Notes: generated by a model not told the origin, from the sequence alone. A stretch of DNA of 64,000 bases from Adiantum capillus-veneris (GCA_014529385.2 CM043955.1:151297640-151361639), one strand, 5' to 3'; counted from the stretch's first letter, positions 1 through 11,095 are shown. A program made the numbers and translations.

Positions 1-390
1 ATGTTATATTAACGTCTTCAAAAGGCCAAAATGACCTATGAGACCAATCAGTTACAAAATAGTGAATCTAATACCATGTCTGGGTACAAAAGAACTAGAA
101 AAGAACTAGAAGTGAAACAAAATACTACTACTACTACTACAATCTAAAACTACGTGGGTGTAGCAGCTGATACAATAGGTACCCGGTAAACTGGATGTAA
201 CAGTGTGTGAAACAAAGATGGAAGAAATGGTGAGGATCCATCCTCATCTGCACTCTGGATGTCGAGAGAGTATGGCTCGAATCTTTCTGTTGTAGTCTCC
301 GTCGATGCTGTGTAGCTCCTCTCCTCAGTCGCGGTCGTCTGTATCTCTGTAGCTCCAATGCTCGGTCGATGAGAGTGCCAGTAGTGGTCG

Positions 391-393
<3 letters not shown>
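1..393 (-). mobile_element. LINE family 1, 5'-truncated 3' end
   Basis: This is the last part of a family-1 LINE read on the minus strand: the 3' UTR, with the terminal hairpin at about 10-50, and the end of ORF2. It matches 27399-27784 almost base for base. The ORF2 tail (RRPRLRRGATQHRRRLQQK) is shifted by one inserted base near 285, so it is not a gene. The element stops abruptly at a (GA)n tract, and the left window edge cuts its 3' tail. Confidence 0.88.

Positions 394-440
<47 letters not shown>
394..440. repeat. (GA)n microsatellite
   Basis: Uninterrupted GA repeat that forms the 5' boundary of the LINE scrap to its left and the 3' boundary of the family-2 scraps to its right. Confidence 0.97.
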
Positions 441-445
<5 letters not shown>

Positions 446-562
446 AAGAAAGATTTTTAACGTCTATGTCAGGCCGAAATCGGCCTATGAGACAAATCAA
501 AGAAAGAAAGAAAGATTTTTAACGTCTATGTCAGGCCGAAATCGGCCTATGAGACAAATCGG

Positions 563-567
<5 letters not shown>
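441..567 (-). mobile_element. Two tandem 3' ends of LINE family 2
   Basis: Two nearly identical units of about 60 bp lie head to tail. Each has the GAAA-rich tail, TTTTTAACG, and the perfect hairpin arm AGGCCGA/TCGGCCT on the minus strand. They match the last 60 bases of the longer family-2 copies at 21099 and 31509. Each looks like an extremely 5'-truncated insertion. Duplication by slippage is an alternative. Confidence 0.8.

Positions 568-605
<38 letters not shown>
568..605. repeat. (GA)n microsatellite
   Basis: Pure GA repeat that borders the second family-2 scrap on its 5' side. Confidence 0.97.
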
Positions 606-607
<2 letters not shown>

Positions 608-943
608 TATAAATCACCTGCCCAGAGAGAAAGAGATATGTGCCTCTTCTCATGCCCACAAAGGAGGACACATCATGCCCTTGCTCCAATTGTGCACCCC
701 AACCTGTTTGCTTCTGTTTAAATTGTGTGCCTAGAAGTGTTATTTTTGAGCCCTGCAAGTGCCCTCTGAAACCCAAATATTTCCTCTCGCTTGGAGATGC
801 AATATGTCATAGAGTTGCACACTGTCGATGTGCTAAACTGACTCGTACCCCCCCTTGGCTTTGCATCGAGCAACTCGCATTGGAGAAAGCCTACAAACCA
901 GCTATTCGTAGATATCCTCTCCCTTCTTGACACAAGTGCAGCC
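606..943. other. Non-coding flank of hAT element
   Basis: I see no gene here. This stretch probably holds the 5' end and possible terminal inverted repeat of the hAT element that follows, but I could not place an inverted repeat or an 8-bp target duplication. Confidence 0.35.
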
Positions 944-2870
944 ATGTTTTCCTCACCTTCTTCATCAGCAGTCCCCCTCTTCACGCCATTCAAGCCTAAG
1001 TCATCTCAACCTCCTGAACCGTTGTGGAAGTATGTGGCTGCGAATGCATCATTTGTGAAGGGAGGCAGCAAGAAATGGTCATGCTCCTTTTGCAAGCTAC
1101 ATTTTGCTGGCTCTTATCCACGTGTACAGGCTCATCTTCTTGGCATCAGAAACCAGGGGATCCAATTGTGTTGTAAGATCTCAGCCGAAGAGCGAGCAAG
1201 CTTGACTAAAGAAGACCATGATAGGCCGCCTTGAAGCAAAAGATGACCAACGACTCATTCAACAAGAAATGGGCTACACAACCTTCTGTGGAAGGTATGT
1301 TCAAGAATGCATCTCGAGAGGAAGTAGATGAGGCAATTGGTCGATGCTTTTATAAATGTGGTTTGCCATTTGTTCTTGCAAGATCTCCTTACTTTCAAAA
1401 CATGGTGAGTGCAATTGCTTCATTTGGTAAGGGATACAAGGCTCCTAACTATGAAAAGATTCGCACAACGCTCCTAGACAAGGAAAAGGCGAGAATCTGT
1501 CATCAACTGTCAGGTATAGAGTCCAGCTGGGAACATTTTGGATGCTCCATAGTCTCAGATGGGTGGACAGACACAGCAAAGAGGCCCTTGATAAACTTTA
1601 TGGTCTCGAGTGCAGGAGGTGTGTTCTTCAAGAGGTCTATTGATACTTCAGGCAGCTCGAAGACAGGAGACTTTATAGCTGCTGCACTTCTGGCCATAAT
1701 TAGAGAGGTGGGTGAGCAAAATGTTGTGCAGGCCATTACCGACAGTGCTGCCAATTGCAAGCTTGCTGGGCACCTAGTGGAGGAAGTGTTTCCACACATA
1801 TGTTGGATGCCATGTGCCACTCACTGCTTGAATCTTTTGCTGAAGGACTTGGCTCTTATAGGGTGGATGGACAAAGCTATCAATGAAGGGAAGGAGGTCC
1901 AGCAATTCATCTCCAACCACGATGCAACCAGGGCAATGTTTAGTAAGTTTGTTGAAGCTTGTAAGGCCTGCTGACACTCGATTCGCTTCAAACTTCATGA
2001 TGTTGCATCGGTTGGTGAGGGTAAAGAGCCCCTTGAAGCAGCTAGTCACTAGTGAGGAGTGGGATTAGTGGAGAAACAAAATGAGCAAGTTGATACCATT
2101 GATAAACGGGTGCTATCAGGTGACTTTTGGGTTAATGTAGAGAAAAATGTCAAGGTTTTGTGGCCGGTCATGGCAATGCTTCGTGTGGTTGACAGGGATG
2201 AACCCATCATGGGTGCGGTGTATGAGGCCATTGTCAGATGCTAGAGCAAATCAAGGAGATTTTGAAAGAAGACACAGATGGGGCCACCATGTATGAGGAG
2301 ATTCGCGAGCTTGCACAAGAGCGCTGGGACATGCTTCATTCTCCTCTTCATGCCACAGCCTTTCTTCTGAACCCATTATTATTTTCAAAGAAGCCATACA
2401 AAGATAAGGAGGTCATGAAAGGGTGGAGAAAGACATTGGATAGGGTGGGCAGGAATGAGGTAGAGAAGACAATGTTAAAAGCACAGTTGTCAGACTACAT
2501 CGGGCTTCAAGGAGAATTTGAAGACACCTCAGCTTTTGGTGACATGCAAAAGCTTTCTCCTATTGCATGGTGGGAGAACTATGGCACAGGAGCTCTAAAT
2601 TTGCAAAGGCTTGCAATTCGTGTCTTGTCTCAAGTTTCAAGCGCTTCAGCATGCGAAAGGAATTGGTCCACTTATGGCTTCATACATTCTTTGAAGCGTA
2701 ACCGCCTAAGGCACAGCAAGGCAGATGATTTGGTCTATGTACACAGCAATCTAAGGTTCATTTCACGCAAACAACCTTCTTATTCTTCAGGTCCAAGCAA
2801 GGCATGGGATGTATTGGATGGGGATTCATTGGATTGTTCTTTTGAGGATGATGATATGTTCCCATTGTAA
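944..2870 (+). pseudogene. hAT-type transposase, frameshifted
   Basis: hAT transposases cut and paste their own DNA in the nucleus. The domain order here is that of plant BED-DUF659-dimerisation proteins. A BED zinc finger lies at about 1060-1180 (CSFC, a later HLL, then C). A DUF659/RNase H-like catalytic part lies at 1231-1974 with the two conserved aspartates in SDGWTD and ITDSAANC and the motif PCATHCLNLL. The C-terminal hAT dimerisation domain lies at about 2560-2770 (WWENYG, QRLAIRVLSQVSSASACERN, NRLRHSKADDLVYVH). The reading frame changes at about 1230, 1965, 2045 and 2240, so four or more indels break the gene and only a non-functional relic remains. The 3' third (2238-2870) is open for 210 codons. 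The element sits on FANCM's coding strand, probably in an intron. Confidence 0.9.
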
Positions 2871-3165
2871 CTGTTATGTCATCAGTTAATTGATTAATCA
2901 CTAGTGTCCACTTTGTCCTAATAGCCTCTAAAGTTTGGGTGTTGTAAGTTGTTGCTTTCTATTTGTTCAAAGACTCAGCCATGCTGGTCTTCAAAGTGTA
3001 AAATTTGTCATATTCAGTAAGTCTCAATAATTTACATTTCATCGAGAAATTTACATTTTTTGATAGTAGAGACTCATTCTACCCCCGACGTTTCCTTGGG
3101 TTTGGTGTTGCCGTTTCCTCAGGTTTCTTTCTAGTGACGTTTCCAAGTAGGAAACGTTTCTGCAA
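2871..3165. other. Non-coding, hAT 3' flank
   Basis: AT-rich sequence with no gene. It is probably the 3' untranslated part and end of the hAT element. No terminal inverted repeat could be assigned. Confidence 0.3.
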
Positions 3166-3975
3166 CAGAGAATACGACACCAGGGACGTTGTAAAACCCT
3201 CCTCCAAGGCCCCACTCTCGATGGCGAGAGTGGTCTACTATTGATTGCACAATCTGATACAATGATGCTGATGCAAGTCTAATGGGACTATGTCGATGCC
3301 GTCGGAGTGGACGACGAGGACAATGCTAAGGCTGAAAACTGAGTGCTTTGAATCTGCAACTGCTTGCTGAATTTCTATGGCTGAAACCGCTGTTTCGTAT
3401 GGCTTGAAATGCTGGATAGCCTGAGCAAAAACGCTGCCTTGCTCTGGTTCCAAAACGCTAGTCTGCTGGCTGATTTACCTGCTGAAATCGCCCAAGGCAC
3501 CAGGCTGATTAGTTAAAACGCTATGAAGCAAGGCTGAAATGATTGTCTAAAACGCATGTTCATGGCTGAATTCTGCTGCTTTCAACACGCTGAACAGGTT
3601 GCTGCAAATCGCCAAGAAAAACGCTGTCTATGGCTGAGGTAATGCTGCAGAAAACGCTGCCTTCTGGTGCTTTCAAACACTGGATAGGCTGCCTGTTTGC
3701 TTGCTGAAATCGCTATCTGCAGGGCTGACTGCTAGTGGAGAATCGTCTATGCAAGGTGGCTGAAAACGCTGAGGCTATTGGATCAACAAAACGCTGGAGT
3801 CCTTTGGGAAAAATGACAGGTTGCTGGTTCTTGTTCTTGCTGAGAGTCGGCCTGCTGAGCAATGCTCTTGTTGCCTCATTTGCCAGAAAGTGCTAGCTTT
3901 GGTTTGCTTATATATTATCTTAGCAAAATTGCCCTACCTAGTTCCCAACAAAAGTCAATAAATAAGTGAAAAATG
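3166..3975. repeat. Dispersed repeat with AAAACGCT motifs, copy 1
   Basis: This is homologous to 43306-43985 in the same orientation. Both start with an ACGA-ACCAG block and CTCCAAGG, then a hairpin around ATGGC and the phrase GATTGCACAA. Next comes a long degenerate array in which (A)AAACGCT alternates with GGCTGA at irregular 25-50 base spacing. Both end in a T-rich part with CAACAAAAGTCA and AATAAATAAGTGAAAAATG. About eight AAAACGC copies occur here. The array has no coding potential. It may be an LTR or a leader of a retroelement, but no TG...CA ends could be fixed. Confidence 0.65.
3212..3233. other. Perfect 8-bp stem hairpin
   Basis: CCACTCTC and GAGAGTGG pair around the loop GATGGC. 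The second copy of the repeat at about 43346 keeps the same loop position and all but one of the pairs. Confidence 0.6.
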
Positions 3976-3984
3976 TCAAAAATA

Positions 3985-4097
3985 GGAGATAATGGGCAGC
4001 CCTGTTTCACCCCAATAGTAGAGTGAACTAAATCAGATACCCCTTCCGGAGTGCGTACATGTCCCATCACTGATCTGTACAAAGCCATAATCCCCCA

Positions 4098-4100
<3 letters not shown>
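3985..4100 (-). mobile_element. LINE reverse transcriptase fragment
   Basis: A 115-bp piece of family-1 ORF2 on the minus strand. It covers the region just before the YADD motif, with the family phrase HSTIGVKQGCP, and matches 29243-29342. It ends at a (GA)n tract on its 5' side. On its 3' side the rest of the element is missing, so it was also cut after insertion. Confidence 0.8.

Positions 4101-4141
<41 letters not shown>
4101..4141. repeat. (GA)n microsatellite
   Basis: GA repeat between two minus-strand LINE fragments. Confidence 0.97.
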
Positions 4142-4145
<4 letters not shown>

Positions 4146-4312
4146 ATGAAATGAAATGTTATATTAACGTCTTCAAAAGGCCATAATGACCTATGAGACC
4201 CGAAAGTTACAAAGTGGTGGATCTGATACAAAGTCAGAGTAACAAAATAACCTAACAACAGTACAAAACAAAGATATATACTATGGGGTCCTAAGCTGAT
4301 CGATGTGAAACG
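4142..4312 (-). mobile_element. LINE family 1, 3' UTR fragment
   Basis: The GAAAT-repeat tail, hairpin (stem AGGTCA/TGGCCT, loop TTA) and 3' UTR match 31895-32056. Homology stops near 4312, where unrelated sequence leading into a gag gene begins. Confidence 0.85.
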
Positions 4313-4488
4313 GTTGCGGTTTTGGACATAGTTTCGACTTTTCCTTAACCAAAGAACTTGAACACAGTGGACTAAGTCTACTTGAACCAAGCAAAAGCTC
4401 TTAAGCCCAGAAATCATGTCTACCCTAAAGTCAAACGCAGCTTACACAAGCTTGGAGATCCCGACGATAAGAGGAATATCCTCCCACA

Positions 4489-7037
4489 ATGGATCTTCCA
4501 AACTTGCAATTGATAAAGATCCATCTTGTTGAGAGAGTTTGGATGATTGGTCATGAGAGTGAAGGACTGTATAGATACATTGATGACAATGAGGTCAATC
4601 TTTATAGGTGCTCAGATCCATACCTAGAAGAGATAACATATTACAAGCTCTTATATGTCTACACATATGGAGTCGACTGTCAATGGAGATCTATAGTTGT
4701 CGACAAGTATGGACGAGAATACAGAGTTGTAGAAAGCACAAATCCACAGACTGTACTAGAAAGAGGTGGATATTTGGTCAATGAAGGACCACAAATACCT
4801 CCACCAAACACGAGAATTCCTATAGGAATTCCAAGAAGAGAGCCACCATGATTCCCTTCAAGAGCGATAACGAGAGAAGGATTGGGAGAGTCTCTGGTTA
4901 GACTTGTAGACAATCGACGAGTTAGACCATCCCAAGTCCAGAAATGGGTAAACAGAAAATACTCCGGAGATAAAGATCCGAGAGATCACGTAACGGCTCT
5001 TAGAAGAGTGATTAGAGCAGAGGAAGTTTCAGATTTTGCGACACAGTTTGCGGGATTTGGATTGACTCTAGAAGATGATGCAGCTATATGGTTTGACTCG
5101 GTGGAAAAATGGGATTTTGAGACCCTAGATGAGCTGTTTGAGGAGTTTATTGAAGAATTCTCGCCAAAAGGCATTGCTCACAATACGGTCTTGCAAATCC
5201 ATAGATTCAAACAGAAAGAGAATGAATCAGTACGCAAAGCATCATTACGGCTCAAGAGATATGTTAAGCTCTGTCCAAGAGCGGAATTACCTACGCAAGC
5301 ACGACTAATGCTGATCTTTATCCAGGGAATGAGACATGTGGGCCTTCAGAAGGATCTGCATATGATAAGGAGGATGACACTAAACGAGTTGATCAAAGAA
5401 GCTCTTTATCTAGTGGATAACTGTGAGGCATACAAAGAAAAGCACTTAAAGAGTCAAGGAGATGACACATCCTCTCAACACAGTGTTTCACAGATAAGTG
5501 AGTCCATTGCCAAGCTAATGGCACCTATTGATTAAGAAAAGCTTATCGACGACTTGGTCAAGAGGTTGATTCCTCTTGTAAGGTCTGATTCGGGAGAGCC
5601 GAAGTGGTGTGAAATTGAGAGAAAATGGACGAACCATACGGGGGAAGAGTGCTATTATAGCATGGAAAATGCTAGGGAGAGGTATGTACAACCTGTTCCA
5701 GAAGCACCTACTCCACCTAGATACATTATGGGGAATGCGCCAGGACCAGTAGGAGTTTTAAGGCCACAGCTTGTCTTAGGACAACAACCTCCGCTGCCAG
5801 GTGCTAGAATGCAGGTAGACATGAGATACATGCCAATGATGGAAGCATCAAATAAACCAACGCCAGTACCAACTACAATGTGGTATAGAAACCAAAGTGA
5901 GTACTATCCTTCGGAGCAACAAAATGTGAGAGAAACACATGGAGTGGTGAGACCGGTATAACCTCCACCTCCTGGGTTTCGGTCGAAAGAAAGAAGGTAT
6001 GAAATGGACGAAAGGACATTGCGATTCATTGCAAATAGCGGCTTATCTAGGTCAAAGCTTGCTTATAGCCAAGAGGAAATGCTAAAAGAATCTCCTCAAC
6101 CAGAGACAGATTGTCACAAAAGTCGTGACAACCACTTGGTCAAACAATGTCCTCATACGGAGATCATTGAAGTAAATGCCTATTGTCTTGAGTGTGGCAT
6201 CACTCACTTGATCCCCGATTGCCCAAAAAACCCAAACCAAATCAGGAAAATCACGACAAATGTATTAGGGATTGTTCAGCTCCCTAGTAGCTCAGAAAAT
6301 GAAAATGTTGTACCAGTTCATGTAGTTACGAGAGCACAAGCTCAAAAGAAAGCTGATGAGAATCCAGAGACAAAGAACACGGAAAGTGACACGAGTCCAA
6401 AGAAAGATGATGGACCAAAGACAGACGCACCTAGTCAGAAACCAAGAGCAAATGAAATAGTTGGAAAGCTAGAAAGACTAGGATGAAAGCACGCAGGGAA
6501 CGAGAGCAAAAATCCCTAGCTGAGAAGCTTACCGAAGCTGAGGAGAAGATAAAACAACATGAGGAAAAGGAGGCACCTTCTCTTACACAGATGGTTAAAC
6601 TTCTAGAAGAACCATCCACGGATGAGAAACCGAGAAGTGCTAGTTCAAGAGGATCTGTGTTGGCAGAGAAGGTTAACGAGACATTAGATGCCCTCTTGAA
6701 AGCCTATGATGTGAGACTCAAAAACAACCAAACCCAAGAACACAGGTGGACGACATATCCCTATGCAGAACTAGAAAAGCAAAGGTTTGAAATGTGTCAG
6801 AAAATGATTCAAACAGCCCAAGCTTTACTAGAACCACCAGTTGCAAAACCTGAGGATGTGATCCGTGTCCTGCCTACACAAGTAATCCCACCAAACCAGG
6901 AACTAAAAGAGCCAGATCCTAGTCAAGAGCACAGACCAAACCTCAAAGACCCAGCATTAGAACCAAGGATAGTACTGAATACCACGGATAACTCTTCCGA
7001 GGGATTTCACCAAGCTATACCTGTCACCAACGTGTGA
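4489..7037 (+). pseudogene. Ty3/gypsy-like gag, decayed
   Basis: Gag proteins form the retrotransposon capsid and package its RNA in the cytoplasm. A retrotransposon gag domain lies at about 4960-5450 (DFATQFAGFGLTLEDDAAIW, WFDSVEKW, EEFIEEFSP, KRYVKLCP, LMLIFIQGM). A zinc-knuckle-like CLECGITHLIPDC, with H three rather than four residues after the second C, follows at about 6185-6225. A long charged tail then runs to 7037. The first 2 kb keep one frame but contain stops at 4849 (TGA), 5533 (TAA) and 5959 (TAA). The frame ends with TGA at 6484, where an overlapping ATG opens the next frame to 7037. The 120 residues before the first stop resemble no family I know. The RT and integrase expected of an autonomous element were not found downstream. 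Confidence 0.75.
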
Positions 7038-7049
7038 CTACTATCTATC

Positions 7050-8410
7050 CTTTTTGTTGATTTCTTTCTTATTATCTATTTACTTTCACTTTTTGGAAAC
7101 ACCCCTCGGGAAATCTAACTGCCCTGCATTGCATAGCTAGTGTGGAACTGTCCAGAGGGAGTCCAGGCCTGAGGGCAAGAGAGCACTAAGGTTGGACAAG
7201 GACTATGGTTAGCCAAGTGGGGTCATTGACTAGCCAAAGTGGAATCCTTTGCTACAGAGGCTACATTTCAATTCTGGGTGTGGCCACAGTGTACAAAGAG
7301 GGTCGGATGACCTAGAAAGATACAATGGCAGCATCTCCTAAAATATAGGGAACTGCTATTTTGGGACCTGAAAATGTCTTCGCGTCATTACGTGCAGTTT
7401 GACATGGGGATCATTTTGTTACTCTGTGGCCAAGTCAACAGAGGCTGCAGGTGAGATATTTTTAGACCCGAGGGTCTAAAGCGGGAAAATGCACAAATGA
7501 GTGACACTTGGCACTATGAGGCCAGTTTACTATTTATAGAGAAGGCAAAAACGTGATTTATAGCTGGGAGGCTCATTTTGCAAGTTTCTGTCACAGGTTA
7601 AGAGCTATGGAGTGCTTGCTTTCCCTCTTATGCACAGTGCGGTGCCAGGAGTGATGCCCTGCACGCTACGCACTGCCCTCTCTCTCCCCTTTGGCAGTAT
7701 GTTATGCCCCACTAGTGGGCTCTTCATTTGACCAATGTACAGTTGTGTGGGTTCATGCGCGATTGTCGAGGCAAGAGCCTCTTGCACAGGTACTGGATTA
7801 GCTAGCGGCTAATCTCCCCGCAGATACAAGTGAATTCGGAGAGGTTTCACGCCAGAAATCTCGTCCGATTCAAAGGGCAAGTAGCCCTACAGGTGCGGGA
7901 GCTCGAGGACTTGCTACGGATGCGACCGGCACGCGAAACGGAGCCCGAAACAGTGAATTACAGCCTGCTGTGTATTTTTGCAGGTTTAGGGTTTTGGCCC
8001 TAAACGGACCCTAATACCCCCAGGAGGTTCGGGGACGCAAGGGGACCGCTGTACAGATGATCGGGCGCATTTTCAGGGCTGAAAACAGAGAATTCAGCGT
8101 GCTGCAGATTCTCGCCAGGTTTTGCAAAGTGCCCGTATGCGTCGGGAAAGTCGGCCAATGGGTGGGAATACTGACTGTGAAGGGTTCTAGTACAGTTATG
8201 TTGCCGAAATCGGGCTGGAACAGTGGAAATTCAGTCGAGTTTGTGCGGGGCAGCTTGTAGGGAACCACAGCGTTTATTCCCTCTTTTGAACAATAAAGAA
8301 ATACCGAAAGGGGCGCCTAAGTTAGGGGCCAATCTGGTGTCGGTCTACTCATACAGGTGCAATCTTGCAGCCTGTATCCCTCTCCCCTTTGTTGTGTCTT
8401 GAAAGTACAG
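7050..8410. repeat. Unclassified LTR-like repeat, copy 1
   Basis: The part from about 7050 to 7850 is found again, inverted, at 53105-53792 and 58530-58700, where a copia element splits it. The shared blocks include the phrase around 7740-7850 (AAGAGCCTCTTGCACAGGT, GGAGAGGTTTCAC) and a GAGATATTTTTAGACC block near 7450. From 7851 to 8410 there is no second copy here, but AATAAA occurs at 8292. Its position between gag and protease suggests a solo LTR or other insertion. Exact ends and target duplication could not be fixed. No gene is present. Confidence 0.5.
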
Positions 8411-8433
8411 GTAAAATAGACGACTAATAATGG

Positions 8434-9513
8434 GTGAAAGCTAAATCAAGGTTTGAAGTAAAGTCTACCGCCCTTTTTGGATTGAATAGGCCGGTTTCAA
8501 TACCTGAGGATTGTAAAGAGATAGATGGTCTTGACGAATTGTGGAAACAAGTCAGAGAGGCCAATGAAGCCGATGACCTAAGAAGATTAGTAGACAAGAC
8601 TAGTGAAGAACGAGGAGTGTTTCTACCACCAATAGAGGAATTTGAGACTGGATCTCAAATGAATCTAGACGTGCGATCGTATTGGGGCGACAAAGGATCT
8701 GTACAATCTATGGATAGTCAACCCCATTCGCTAAGAACACTATCGTCCTACATGGGAGAGTACGGGACCAAGTCAGATATGGTTGCAGTCCCATCACAGA
8801 GACTGTCTCCCAACAAGGCCATCGATTCAAAGGGGCTAGTAGATATTCTATCTACCCCAGTCACCTGTATAATAATGTTAGCCGAGTTGTTCAGAATAAG
8901 ACCAAACATGTGGGCTAATGTGGGTAAATGTCTAGAGAAATTTGGTGTAAAAACCCCAATGACTCAAATCGAGGAAGGCATCAAAGAGCTTGAAATGCCT
9001 CAACTAAATACTAGGCTAGTGCCATTAAACAAGGTAGGCGAGTATTACGAGGGAGAAGATGGAAACACCACCCTTCCTGTGGAATTCAATGGTGTTAAAA
9101 CCATGGCAACCCCTGACAGTGGAGCTGGTGTGGCCATTGCAACCAAAGAGGTTTGGAAAAAATGGGGAAAACCTACCTTGATATCCACATGAATGACCCT
9201 GTAGCTTGCAGACGGACACAAGGAAAAGCCCCTAGGACTGCTAGAAAAAGTACTTGTTACTTCTTGTGGCATTGAATATGAATACACTTTTGCTGTTGTT
9301 GACTTTGGCAAGAAGAACAACTATGACATCATTCTGGGAAGACCATTCATGCGACAATTGAAAATGGTCCAAGATTGGGGTTATGACCACATATACCCGA
9401 GACATATGGAAACCATAACAAAGATAAACTTGAGGGACCATAGCTATAAGGATGTGACGAGAACACCGGTTGAGGAGTTTGATTCCGCCACAGTAGCCAG
9501 CTTGGTTAGGTAA
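8434..9513 (+). pseudogene. Retropepsin-type protease of an LTR element
   Basis: Aspartic protease domains of gypsy elements mature the Gag polyprotein. The catalytic triplet appears as TPDSGAG at about 9108-9130 and the second hallmark as DIILGRPFM at about 9330. A conserved upstream block (GLVDILSTPV, about 8840) precedes it, as in plant gypsy polyproteins. The frame is continuous except for TGA at 9190 and TAG at 9202. Both could have arisen from CGA and CAG by single C-to-T changes, because the residues around them fit the family. The frame ends with TAA at 9511. No RT follows. Confidence 0.75.
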
Positions 9514-9529
9514 GCCTAAAGAACTGTGG

Positions 9530-10821
9530 ATGTGCGGAGCTTCACAATGTGGTAGCTTGAAACGTGAGGAATGTATCCTAGAGCGGGTTATAGAGGATAT
9601 GGACTATATCCCAGAACCATTTCCTGTAGAAGAGTTAGAGCCTTTTGGATGGGAACACATCTTGGCTACTCTGGACGTGTGCACCGTGGAGGATGCTCCC
9701 ACAACAAAGTTTTGTGATGAAATTGGCTATGATGTCGTTCCTTATTTTGCAGCGAGTGTAATCCAGGAAAACGAAGAGAACGAGACATCAACAAGCTCTC
9801 GATATAAGGAGCAAACAAAGAAATGTGGAGAATCAAAAGATGAAGAAGACGACGAGTTCTATGACTCTGTAGAACACTTCGAGCTTCAAGAAGATCAACG
9901 ACCCGGGAATCAATGTCATCGCTACACGAATAACGTGCATCAAAAGTGGATTCCAAAGTCCTCGGTGAAGACACAGCCACCACAAGCATCCTCATACATG
10001 GCTCCTAATAAGGATGCAAAGACTCAGCTAGAAGGAATACGACCAGAGCAACGAGCTAACAATGCTCTAATCAATGGGCTAGAAAAGTCCTCCAAGAAAC
10101 TACCACCCACGAGCAAACAGACAATAATTTTCCACTACCAGTCAAAAAATCAAGGGAAAGTACAAGAAGTCAACCTTGCTGAGGATAGTAACGATAGTGA
10201 TGAATCTTACGACATCCCCTATCATCAACTCAGGCCATCACTATCACCAACCCCTTCAGCAACAACCACGACAGGTCAAAAGAATAGGACAACAAGTCAA
10301 AGCCAAAAAGCTCGACAAATTTGGATACCAAAAAGCCAGATCGGCCAAAAACAGATATGGATCAAGAAGACAAAGATCTCTAATGACAAATCACAAGATC
10401 CAACACCAAAACAAAAACAAGGAAAGCGTGCACGAACGGGTAAGAATATCACAAAGTCGCAAGCTTTTACAACTTAGGTTTGGGCTCCAAAGAAGTTGAA
10501 TCAAGCACAAAAAGTCAGGAATTCATTTGGATTCCAAAACAACCACAGTATCAACTTTCAAAGCCTGAATCCCGTCCCCAACCAAGCGTACAAGGGCTGA
10601 AGCAAAGACCACTGTTGACTCACACAACAAAAAGGTGAATCCCAAAGAAGTCTCTTCAAACACAAACGAAGCACGGGCAAGTATGGGTTCCCAAACGAGC
10701 GTCAGCAACAAATCAGTCAATAATCGCAAAGAAATGGGTCCCAAAGAAGAACAACAAAACTGATGTCAGTGCATCGCCGCTTGAATTCTTACAATTCTTC
10801 CTACGATTACAGTACAATTAG
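9530..10821 (+). pseudogene. Unknown protein with repeated W-x-P-K motifs
   Basis: I do not recognise this protein. It begins 17 bases after the protease frame and is open from 9530 to 10477 (315 codons). The first 110 residues are acidic; the rest is basic, Q/S/T-rich and low complexity. After the TAG at 10475 coding character continues, with one frame change, to about 10819. The motif W-[IVA]-P-K recurs: KWIPKS (about 9950), IWIPKS (10318), IWIKKT (10354), VWAPKK (10478, just after the stop), IWIPKQ (10527), a broken IPKKS behind a TGA (10636), VWVPKR (10684) and KWVPKK (10735). Motifs are often preceded by Q or K. The position between protease and polypurine tract suggests an extra or replaced pol region of a non-autonomous element. 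Confidence 0.55.
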
Positions 10822-11081
10822 AAGAGAGCAAGTCGCTTCAATCAAGCAACGATACAGGAGCTTCAAAGACCATTACATTGCTTAGAATAGAAAGCCTCGT
10901 CAACAAATGCCAATAAGCAAATTGCTTATACCCACATCTTGCACAACATAAATCTTTTCTATGCATTGATTGTGTATGCATAATAGGGCTACATTACAAG
11001 GCCTGCATAGACACAACTTTTAATTGCCCAAGCACAACACATACCCTTTGCGATACCCTGTCGTAAAAGATGACTCCAAAT

Positions 11082-11095
11082 AGGAAGGGGGGAGG
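11082..11095 (+). other. Candidate polypurine tract
   Basis: AGGAAGGGGGGAGG is a 14-purine run on the plus strand downstream of gag, protease and the W-x-P-K frame. This is where plus-strand priming of an LTR element would start. A 3' LTR may begin at about 11100 (CTGAATGCGG), but no second copy is present to confirm it. Confidence 0.5.

Noticed and set aside
13-46. Regularly recurring hairpin copies as a CRISPR-like array
   Set aside because: The copies are 3' ends of long retroelements spaced by kilobases, with no spacers or cas genes.
394-440. GA tracts as GAGA-factor binding sites or promoters
   Set aside because: Their position at LINE ends on one strand explains them better. Nothing links them to a transcription start.
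1503-1820. 105-codon minus-strand frame opposite the hAT transposase
   Set aside because: It is the shadow of a conserved plus-strand domain.
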